Translations under genes and position numbers: made by a program
Part shown: positions 1 to 4,764 of the stretch, piece by piece
Layout: every line of letters starts with the position of its first letter
Position numbering within the stretch: the first letter of the stretch is position 1
NCBI GenBank assembly: GCA_900756725.1
Contig: CAAELJ010000053.1
Coordinates: 1 to 7,610, forward strand
Source of the DNA: an uncultured Collinsella sp.
GTDB lineage: Bacteria; Actinomycetota; Coriobacteriia; Coriobacteriales; Coriobacteriaceae
Reading direction: 5' to 3'
DNA length: 7,610 bases
Notes under the pieces: model-generated
What the model saw: the letters and a program-made list of their open reading frames with translations, nothing else
What the model was told of the DNA's origin: nothing
Database searches by the model: none

Positions 1-41
1 CTCCGGTCGTTTTTTGTGCGCGGGACCGCGCTCTCTATTGG

Positions 42-77
42 ACGGGCGCCCGTGCCGTTGAGCAAATAATGTTCAAC
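42..77 (+). other. Palindrome and stem-loop in the nhaA upstream region
   Basis: Two symmetric elements lie close together. A perfect 12-base palindrome, ACGGGCGCCCGT, occupies 42-53. A stem-loop follows at 57-77, where GTTGAGCA pairs with TGTTCAAC (8 pairs, one of them G-U) around the loop AATAA. They could be a DNA-binding operator or parts of a folded 5' leader in front of nhaA; the sequence alone does not decide. The first 41 bases hold a T-run at 10-15 that may be the tail of a terminator of a gene upstream of the window. I see no convincing coding sequence in 1-221. Confidence 0.35.
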
Positions 78-152
78 CTGTGGTTCCGCTTTTCGGCCAC
101 GCCTGCGTGCTTGTCGTGCAGGGTAGGCTAGATGCAAGCGTAATACGTTAGA

Positions 153-188
153 GCGCGGCGCCGCCACTTGGGCGGGCCGTGCTTTTTT
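153..188 (+). terminator. Intrinsic terminator or attenuator in the nhaA leader
   Basis: GCGCGGC (153-159) pairs with GCCGTGC (176-182) with one G-U pair. After one bulged G, CCGCC (161-165) pairs with GGCGG (171-175) around the loop ACTTG. Six T residues follow directly (183-188). That is a 12-pair GC-rich stem plus U-tract, the form of a Rho-independent terminator. The T-run ends only 20 bases before the nhaA ribosome site, leaving little room for a promoter downstream. It is therefore either the end of an upstream transcript or, more interestingly, an attenuator that nhaA transcripts must read through. Confidence 0.7.
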
Positions 189-191
189 AAG

Positions 192-207
192 ACGGGAGCC
201 ATCCCGT
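192..207 (+). promoter_or_regulatory. Hairpin abutting the nhaA ribosome site
   Basis: ACGGGA (192-197) and TCCCGT (202-207) form a perfect 6-pair hairpin with the loop GCCA. It ends one base before the ribosome site AAAGGAG (209-215). A competing pairing exists: GGGCGG (170-175), which is part of the terminator stem, is complementary to CCGCCC (216-221), the spacer between the ribosome site and the ATG. If formed, it would enclose this hairpin and occlude the start region. A role in translation control is inference. Confidence 0.4.
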
Positions 208-221
208 GAAAGGAGCCGCCC

Positions 222-1580
222 ATGGCAGCAACTGAGCAGCTGTTCAACGTTCGTGAGCGCAAGCGCTTTGAACGTCACGACATTTGGGAGCGCATCGCCG
301 AGAACGGCACGATTTCCGCCGCGGTCATGGTCTTCGCCGCCATCGCCGCCGTCATCTGCGCCAATACCGATGCCTACGAGACCATCCATCACTTTTTGAA
401 GACTCCGCTGTATGTGGGTCTGGGCAACCTTACGGCCGGTCTCACCGTTGAGCTTTTCGTCAACGACTTCCTCATGGCGATTTTCTTTTTGTTGGTGGGC
501 ATCGAGCTTAAGTACGAGATGACGGTCGGCGAGCTCAAGAATCCGCGTCAGGCCATGCTTCCCATGCTGGCAGCCGTGGGCGGCGTCGTCGTTCCCGCCT
601 GCATCTACCTGATCTTTAACCATGCCGGCGCCCGCAACGGTTGGGCTATCCCCATGGCAACCGATATTGCCTTTGCGCTGGGCGTGCTGTCGCTTTTGGG
701 CAACCGCGTGCCCAACGGCGTGCGCGTGTTCTTCTCGACGCTCGCCATCGCCGACGACCTCATCTCCATCGCCGCCATCGCCATCTTCTACGGTCAGAGC
801 CCCAATCCGTTTTGGTTGGGCGCCGCCACGCTTGTGACCTGCGCGCTCGTGTGGCTCAACAAGACGCAGCATTACCGCCTTGCCCCGTATTCGGTACTGG
901 GTCTGCTGTTGTGGTTTTGCATGTTCAAGAGCGGCGTACATGCCACGCTTGCTGGCGTCATCCTGGCCTTTACCATCCCGGCCAAGTGCGGCGTCAAGCT
1001 CGATAGCCTCACCGATTGGCTGGGCGAGTGCCTGCCGCTGCTCGATGACCGCTACGACGACGAGGCGCACATCCTGGGCCAGCATGACTTTACCGTCTCG
1101 ACCACCAAGGTTGAGCGCGTCATGCACCGTGTGACACCGCCGCTCATCCGCATGGAGCGCCTGATCTCCACGCCGGTCAACTTTGTGATTCTGCCGATCT
1201 TTGCGTTCGTGAACGCACAGGTTCGCCTAGTGGGCGTGGACATGAGCACGCTGCTCACCGACCCGGTGACGCTCGGCGTGTACTTTGGCATGCTGCTGGG
1301 CAAGCCGATCGGCATCTTTGGCATGACGTTTGCCCTGGTTAAGTTTAGGGTCTGCGAGCTGCCGCATAACGTTAACTGGCACATGATTGCCGGTGTGGGC
1401 ATTCTGGGCGGCATCGGCTTCACCATGTCGATCCTCATCAGCGGCCTTGCCTTCCCGACGGCCCAGTTTGAGGTTCTGGCTGCCAAGGCCGCCATCCTTG
1501 CCGGTTCGGTCACCGCTGCCGTGATCGGCATGATCTACATGAGCGTGGTCTGCAAGCGCCCCGCACCCAAGGACGAGTAA
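222..1580 (+). CDS. nhaA: Na+/H+ antiporter NhaA
   Basis: This integral membrane antiporter exchanges cytoplasmic Na+ (or Li+) for external H+, supporting sodium tolerance and pH homeostasis. The 452-residue product is almost wholly hydrophobic, as expected for the roughly 12-helix NhaA fold. Diagnostic residues are in place: ATD at 146-148 (E. coli Thr132/Asp133), the ion-binding aspartate pair Asp178-Asp179 in IADDL (E. coli Asp163/Asp164), LLGKP with Lys361 (E. coli Lys300), and GIGFTMSI near 397-404. It is longer than the 388-residue E. coli protein. The excess is an N-terminal extension of about 15 residues and an acidic, histidine-containing insertion near 258-305, in the loop after the GVHATLAGV helix; that loop carries pH-sensing residues in E. 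coli. The start is set by AAAGGAG at 209-215, 6 bases before the ATG. It appears to be a single-gene transcript preceded by an attenuator-like leader. Confidence 0.96.
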   Translation: MAATEQLFNVRERKRFERHDIWERIAENGTISAAVMVFAAIAAVICANTDAYETIHHFLKTPLYVGLGNLTAGLTVELFVNDFLMAIFFLLVGIELKYEMTVGELKNPRQAMLPMLAAVGGVVVPACIYLIFNHAGARNGWAIPMATDIAFALGVLSLLGNRVPNGVRVFFSTLAIADDLISIAAIAIFYGQSPNPFWLGAATLVTCALVWLNKTQHYRLAPYSVLGLLLWFCMFKSGVHATLAGVILAFTIPAKCGVKLDSLTDWLGECLPLLDDRYDDEAHILGQHDFTVSTTKVERVMHRVTPPLIRMERLISTPVNFVILPIFAFVNAQVRLVGVDMSTLLTDPVTLGVYFGMLLGKPIGIFGMTFALVKFRVCELPHNVNWHMIAGVGILGGIGFTMSILISGLAFPTAQFEVLAAKAAILAGSVTAAVIGMIYMSVVCKRPAPKDE

Positions 1581-1670
1581 AAGCTCGAAAAAAGACACCA
1601 GAACCGGTTTGGATACGTTCGAAACTCGGATCCGGGTGCTACTGGCCCCCTGCCAGATACCTCCGTGGCC

Positions 1671-1715
1671 AAAAAACGCCGTTTGTGAGTACTGTCACAA
1701 ACGGCGTATCATTTT
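1671..1715. terminator. Bidirectional terminator, 13-pair perfect stem
   Basis: ACGCCGTTTGTGA (1676-1688) pairs perfectly with TCACAAACGGCGT (1695-1707) around the 6-base loop GTACTG. An A-run (1671-1676) precedes it and ATCATTTT follows. Read on the minus strand, the stem is followed at once by TTTTTT, an excellent terminator. Read on the plus strand, the T-run is interrupted and weaker, but it lies 95 bases beyond the nhaA stop and could end that transcript. The convergent arrangement of nhaA and the minus-strand gene fits a shared terminator. Confidence 0.75.
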
Positions 1716-1854
1716 AGGTGCGGAAAATAATGAACAAAGTTATAAGAACTGTACGTTAATGAGTGACCATCGACTTCCAATTTGGCGCTAGCTGACGGTG
1801 ATTAGGGAGTTTCAAGTCGAGTTTTGCCGATTTCGACCAAGAATCGCTGCTACT

Positions 1855-1888
1855 AAAAAGGTAACAGTACTCACATTTGCCCTTTTTT
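1855..1888. terminator. Second terminator-like stem-loop, serving the minus-strand gene
   Basis: AAAAAGGTAA (1855-1864) can pair with the downstream TTTGCC plus T-run (about 1876-1887), giving about 10 pairs with one G-U and one bulged C. A-run and T-run flank the GC core on both sides, so either direction could terminate. On the minus strand it lies about 65 bases past the stop of the 84-residue gene and ends in TTTTT, making it the first candidate terminator of that gene. Its loop region carries nearly the same 15-base sequence as the stem-loop at 1676-1707. Confidence 0.5.
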
Positions 1889-1953
1889 GTCCACAAGCCC
1901 TAAAACAAGCCTCGCCAAGGTCGGGAAGCGGGCCAAATCGCCGGCCTCGAGGC

Positions 1954-2208
1954 TTATTCCACCGTTCCGTAGACGGCGCCCCAGCCGTGGGCGGCCAAGG
2001 CGGAGTTCAGCTGGTCGCAAAGCGACTGACGGTCGTAATAACCGGGCGGCAAAAGGTTCACGATCTCCATGAGATCGGGCGCCAGGTCCAAGATTTCGGC
2101 CTGTACGATCAGATCCAGACGATCGATGGCGTGGCGGTCGTAAAACAGCCCGTCGACCAGGCGCTGCAGGTCGCCGAATTCCTCGGCCTGGAACGATCCG
2201 TACTCCAT
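1954..2208 (-). CDS. Small acidic protein of unknown function (84 aa)
   Basis: I do not recognise this protein. The start is fixed by a strong ribosome site, AAGGAGG, 4 bases before the ATG whose first base is 2208; an in-frame ATG ten codons upstream has no such site. The product has 84 residues and is strongly acidic: about 15 Asp/Glu against 4 Arg and no Lys. No signal peptide or membrane segment is visible. The pattern suggests a compact helical cytoplasmic protein: an amphipathic stretch over about 9-50, then LPPGYYDR (53-60) and a second helix ending near AAHGWG. It has a single Cys (64). It is transcribed away from the aminotransferase gene and ends toward two terminator-like stem-loops. 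A regulatory or adaptor role is possible but unsupported. The ribosome site and clean terminators argue that it is a real gene. Confidence 0.75.
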   Translation of the reverse strand: MEYGSFQAEEFGDLQRLVDGLFYDRHAIDRLDLIVQAEILDLAPDLMEIVNLLPPGYYDRQSLCDQLNSALAAHGWGAVYGTVE

Positions 2209-2272
2209 AGTGCCTCCTTGGGCGCCCCACGCCGGCATGCGCGGCGATGTCGTAATTCATTGCGATGAACTT

Positions 2273-2278
2273 AATCTA
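2273..2278 (-). promoter_or_regulatory. Possible -10 element for the 84-aa gene
   Basis: On the minus strand, TAGATT is preceded by TGA, an extended -10 pattern (TGn then TAnnnT). It sits about 65 bases before the start codon within the divergent intergenic region. No good -35 hexamer is visible at 16-18 bases, so the call is weak. Confidence 0.3.
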
Positions 2279-2311
2279 TCACGGCTTCATACCGTTACGG
2301 CGGTGGCGGTC

Positions 2312-2317
2312 TATACT
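2312..2317 (+). promoter_or_regulatory. Promoter -10 element for the aminotransferase gene
   Basis: TATACT at 2312-2317 lies 42 bases before the aminotransferase ATG and predicts a leader of about 35 bases. No clear -35 hexamer is present (ATACCG at the 17-base spacing). The same 8-base context, CTATACTT, recurs ahead of the tat operon at 4116-4123, which strengthens both calls. Confidence 0.5.
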
Positions 2318-2358
2318 TAGACGAACTGCAACGTCCCGCTTCGTGAAAGGTCGCACCC

Positions 2359-3663
2359 ATGCAGACGATCTACCAGAAGATGGAAACCACCGAACTCGAT
2401 GCCGCCATCGAGGCGCTCAAAGCCGAGGTCGCCGAGGTCAAGGCCAAGGGCCTGGCGCTCGACATGGCCCGCGGCAAGCCGTCGCCCTCCCAGGTGGACA
2501 TCTCTCGACCCATGCTCGATATCCTCAATGCCGATGCCGATCTGCACGACGGCAACGTCGACTGCTCCAACTACGGCTGCTTTGAGGGCATTCCCTCGGC
2601 GCGCAAGCTAGCGGGGGAGTTCCTGGGTTGCCCCGCCGAACAGACGCTCGTACTGGGTTCGTCGAGCTTGCTGATCGAGCACGACATCGCCGGCATGTTC
2701 TGGCGCTGCGGCTCGTGTGGCAGCGAGCCCTGGGATGCCTACGAGGCCGCGCACGACGGCAAGAAGGTCAAGTTCCTGTGCCCTGTTCCCGGCTACGACC
2801 GCCACTTTGGCATCACCGCCGACCTGGGTATCGAGAACGTCCCCGTCGCGATGATCGACAATGGCCCCGACATGGACGAGGTCGAGCGCTTGGTTGCCGC
2901 CGACGACTCCATCAAGGGCATCTGGTGCGTGCCCAAGTATTCCAACCCCACGGGCATCACCTTTAGCGAGGACACCGTGCGTCGCCTGGTCGAGATGCCC
3001 ACGGCCGCGCCCGATTTCCGCATCTTTTGGGACAACGCCTACTGCGTGCACGACCTGTACGACGAGACCGACGAGCTCGCCAATATCTTCGACCTCGCTC
3101 GCGCGGCGGGCACCGAGGACCGCGTGGTGGCTTTTGCCTCGACGTCCAAGATTACCTTCCCGGGCGCCGGCATCGGCTTCATCGGTGCGAGCCCCGCGGT
3201 TATCGCCGAGTTCTCCAAGCGCCTGAAGGCCGGCCTCATCAGCGCTGACAAGCTCAACCAGCTGCGTCACGTGCGTTTCCTTCCCACCATCGAGGCGGTC
3301 AAGGAGCACATGAAAAAGCATGCCGAGTTCCTGCGCCCGCGCTTTGAGGCCGTTGAGCGCAAGCTCACCGAGGGCCTGGGCGACACGGGTTGTGCCACCT
3401 GGACGCATCCCCGCGGCGGCTACTTTGTAAGCTTCGATGGTCCCGAGGGCTCGGCCCAGAAGGTCGCCGCGCTCTGCGCCGACCTGGGCGTCAAGCTCAC
3501 GCCGGCTGGTGCTACCTGGCCCTATGGCAAGGACCCGCGCGACACCAACATCCGCATCGCGCCGAGCTATCCCACGGTTGAGGACCTGGAGGCCGCGCTC
3601 GATGTGCTGGTGCTGGCCGTTAAGCTTGTCGCTGCCGAGCTTGCGCGTGCCGAGCGCGCCTAA
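2359..3663 (+). CDS. PLP-dependent aminotransferase, AspT-like class I
   Basis: This is a cytoplasmic fold-type I aminotransferase that transfers an amino group between an amino acid and a 2-oxo acid using pyridoxal phosphate. At 434 residues it matches the AspT-like aspartate aminotransferase family (PF12897, as in Corynebacterium) better than classical AspC, judged from overall look and length. Visible landmarks in order: MARGKPSPSQVD near 36-47 (substrate-side loop), GSSSLL at 100-105 (phosphate-binding turn), KYSNPTG at 193-199 with Asn196, FWDNAY at 223-228 with Asp225 (PLP ring nitrogen) and Tyr228, STSK at 261-264 with Lys264 (the Schiff-base lysine), PGAGIGF at 268-274, and NIRIAPSYP with Arg399 (substrate carboxylate). 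All key residues are intact. The start has GAAAGG (2345-2350) 8 bases upstream. Aspartate is the likeliest donor, but specificity cannot be read from sequence alone. It appears monocistronic. Confidence 0.88.
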   Translation: MQTIYQKMETTELDAAIEALKAEVAEVKAKGLALDMARGKPSPSQVDISRPMLDILNADADLHDGNVDCSNYGCFEGIPSARKLAGEFLGCPAEQTLVLGSSSLLIEHDIAGMFWRCGSCGSEPWDAYEAAHDGKKVKFLCPVPGYDRHFGITADLGIENVPVAMIDNGPDMDEVERLVAADDSIKGIWCVPKYSNPTGITFSEDTVRRLVEMPTAAPDFRIFWDNAYCVHDLYDETDELANIFDLARAAGTEDRVVAFASTSKITFPGAGIGFIGASPAVIAEFSKRLKAGLISADKLNQLRHVRFLPTIEAVKEHMKKHAEFLRPRFEAVERKLTEGLGDTGCATWTHPRGGYFVSFDGPEGSAQKVAALCADLGVKLTPAGATWPYGKDPRDTNIRIAPSYPTVEDLEAALDVLVLAVKLVAAELARAERA

Positions 3664-3729
3664 CGCGTAGGGCCCCGCAAGCCCGCGCCCAGTACTATCC
3701 GCACTTTCGATACACAAAGGAGCGTATAC

Positions 3730-4044
3730 ATGGATTTGGGTATTTCCACCAACCCCACGCCAGAGCTCTACACCATTAAGGTGACCGGCGAGATCGATAT
3801 CTCTAACGCCGATAGCCTGCGCAATGCCATCGACCTGGCGCTTGAGCAGCCCACTGAGGCCGTTGAGCTCGATTTTGCCCAGGTGAGCTACATCGATTCG
3901 ACGGGCATTGGCGTGCTCGTGGGCGCCGCGCACCACGCGGTCGATCACGGCAAGCGCTTTGGCTGCACCAATGTGCAGCCCCCGGTGATGCGCGTGGTTC
4001 AGCTGTTAGGTGTCGACCAGGAGATTTCGATCACCGCTGCATAA
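3730..4044 (+). CDS. STAS-domain anti-sigma factor antagonist
   Basis: This 104-residue protein is a single STAS domain like SpoIIAA/RsbV. In that family the unphosphorylated protein binds an anti-sigma kinase and frees a sigma factor, while phosphorylation of a conserved Ser switches it off. The hallmark YIDSTGIGVLVG motif is at 54-65, with the predicted phosphoacceptor Ser57 after Asp56. The N-terminal strand and GEIDISNADSL (20-30) also fit the fold. The start is fixed by AAAGGAG (3716-3722), 7 bases before the ATG. A weak -10 (TACTAT, 3693-3698) lies in the 66-base gap after the aminotransferase, so it may have its own promoter. No kinase/anti-sigma, phosphatase or sigma gene is adjacent, so its partner is unknown. 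I give no gene symbol because the family has many paralogues. Confidence 0.9.
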   Translation: MDLGISTNPTPELYTIKVTGEIDISNADSLRNAIDLALEQPTEAVELDFAQVSYIDSTGIGVLVGAAHHAVDHGKRFGCTNVQPPVMRVVQLLGVDQEISITAA

Positions 4045-4049
4045 TCTTT

Positions 4050-4076
4050 GCCCCCAAAAGGGCGTGCCGTTTGGCA
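4050..4076 (+). terminator. Weak stem-loops after the STAS gene
   Basis: Two small hairpins follow the STAS stop codon: GCCC/GGGC (4050-4063) with the loop CCAAAA, and TGCC/GGCA (4065-4076) with the loop GTTT. Neither has a good U-tract. They may weakly end the STAS transcript, or be incidental. Confidence 0.25.
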
Positions 4077-4090
4077 TATGTTTGTGATGC

Positions 4091-4114
4091 GCTCGGACGT
4101 TTTGGCGTCCGGGC
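4091..4114 (+). promoter_or_regulatory. Inverted repeat inside the tat promoter
   Basis: GCTCGGACG (4091-4099) and CGTCCGGGC (4106-4114) form a 9-pair inverted repeat (one G-U) with a 6-base centre. It ends 2 bases before the -10 element and covers the space where a -35 would sit. It has no U-tract, so it is a poor terminator. A regulator-binding operator is a reasonable alternative, but no regulator is identified. Confidence 0.4.
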
Positions 4115-4116
4115 GC

Positions 4117-4122
4117 TATACT
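4117..4122 (+). promoter_or_regulatory. Promoter -10 element for the tat-hyp operon
   Basis: TATACT in the context CTATACTT is identical to the element before the aminotransferase gene. It predicts a transcript start near 4129 and a leader of about 70 bases that carries the hairpin at 4166-4185. No consensus -35 is seen at 17 bases, so an activator or a divergent -35 is likely. Confidence 0.5.
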
Positions 4123-4165
4123 TGACCGAATGAATAGACGAGTTCCGGCCGAATGGCGCGGTGCG

Positions 4166-4185
4166 GGCTCGACTCACATCGAGCC
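4166..4185 (+). promoter_or_regulatory. Leader hairpin just before the tat ribosome site
   Basis: GGCTCGA (4166-4172) pairs perfectly with TCGAGCC (4179-4185) around CTCACA. The stem ends 2 bases before the ribosome site GGAGG (4188-4192). It could present the ribosome site, protect the 5' end, or respond to a regulator. The placement resembles the hairpin before the nhaA ribosome site. Confidence 0.45.
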
Positions 4186-4197
4186 TTGGAGGTATGT

Positions 4198-4764
4198 GTG
4201 TTTGGTATTGGAGAGGGTGAGCTCGCGATCATCGTGGTCTTCGGCTTTTTGCTGTTTGGCCCGGATAAGCTCCCGCAGATGGGCCGCACGATCGGCCGTG
4301 CCATCCGTCAGTTCCGCGAGACGCAGGAAAAGATGACGGCCGTTGTTCAGTCCGAGATTATCGATCCGGTGAGCGAGGCCGCGTCGGCCCCGGTCAAGCC
4401 CAAGAAGGCTGCTGCGACCGACGACGATTCCGATGCGGATGAGGGTGCCGCCGAGACGGCAGTCCCCGCCAAGAAGGAGACCTTTGCCGAGCGTCGCGCC
4501 CGTCTTGCTGCCGAGAAGGCCGCAAGCGAGGGTGCTGCTGAGGGCGAGGCCGCTGCCGAGGAGGCCGAGAGTGCAGAGCCCGCCGCCGCTGTCGAGCCCG
4601 AGCCTGCTGCAGAGCCCGAGCCCGAGCCGGCAGAGCCCACGACGGCTGACCTCTATGCCCGTCGTCCCCGCAAGCGCAAGGCCGTCGTCGACCAGCTCGC
4701 CCGCGAGCTCGAGGCCGAGGACGACACCGCTGCCGCCGACGCCCCGAAGGGAGGCGATGAGTAA
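4198..4764 (+). CDS. tatA/tatB: Tat translocase TatA/TatB-family subunit
   Basis: This is a membrane component of the twin-arginine translocase, which exports folded proteins. The start is GTG at 4198, 5 bases after GGAGG (4188-4192); it gives an N-terminus MFGIGEGEL. The in-frame ATG at 4153 would add 15 unconserved residues that include the leader hairpin. The 188-residue product has one short membrane helix (about 9-21), the hinge FGPDKLP (20-26) and an amphipathic helix (about 27-46). Glu8, the MFxIGxxEL opening and GPxxLP are TatB-like, whereas TatA usually has a Gln or uncharged residue at that position. The rest is a long low-complexity tail rich in Ala, Glu and Pro, with EP repeats near 131-147 and a basic RRPRKRK patch, far longer than a typical TatA. 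The TAATG junction overlaps tatC by one base, so the two are translationally coupled. It may be a bifunctional TatA/B, or TatB with TatA encoded elsewhere. Confidence 0.88.
   Translation: MFGIGEGELAIIVVFGFLLFGPDKLPQMGRTIGRAIRQFRETQEKMTAVVQSEIIDPVSEAASAPVKPKKAAATDDDSDADEGAAETAVPAKKETFAERRARLAAEKAASEGAAEGEAAAEEAESAEPAAAVEPEPAAEPEPEPAEPTTADLYARRPRKRKAVVDQLARELEAEDDTAAADAPKGGDE

Larger units (their letters stand above)
1581..1953. other. Non-coding gap between nhaA and the minus-strand small gene
   Basis: These 373 bases lack a convincing gene. The first part (1581-1670) holds small symmetric sequences: the palindrome CGGATCCG at 1628-1635, and a 5-pair hairpin CTGGC/GCCAG at 1642-1656. The middle (about 1708-1860) is clearly richer in A and T than the flanking genes and looks compositionally foreign. 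Two terminator-like stem-loops (annotated separately) bracket that section. Short open frames across it run through the stem-loops, lack good ribosome sites and resemble no family I know. Confidence 0.6.

Noticed and set aside
1614..1640. A tRNA-like T-arm (CGTTCGAAAC) suggesting a tRNA end or phage attachment scar
   Set aside because: The flanking bases do not form the required 5-pair T-stem, and no acceptor, D or anticodon arm can be drawn on either strand.
1609..1791. A 60-codon plus-strand open frame after nhaA
   Set aside because: It begins at TTG, runs straight through the perfect terminator stem, has no ribosome site and shows no recognisable protein pattern.
2209..2238. Upstream ATG start adding ten residues to the 84-residue protein
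   Set aside because: The AAGGAGG ribosome site lies inside this extension, positioned for the ATG at 2208, so the shorter form is preferred.
1798..2268. A 156-codon plus-strand open frame
   Set aside because: It crosses a terminator-like stem-loop and lies antisense to the small gene that has a strong ribosome site.
2608..3948. A 446-codon minus-strand open frame opposite the aminotransferase and STAS genes
   Set aside because: Both plus-strand genes carry intact motifs. The antisense frame resembles no family and is explained by codon bias.
4153..4197. Upstream ATG start for the TatA/B subunit
   Set aside because: The added 15 residues are unlike any Tat N-terminus, encode the leader hairpin and lack a ribosome site; GTG at 4198 has GGAGG at the right distance.
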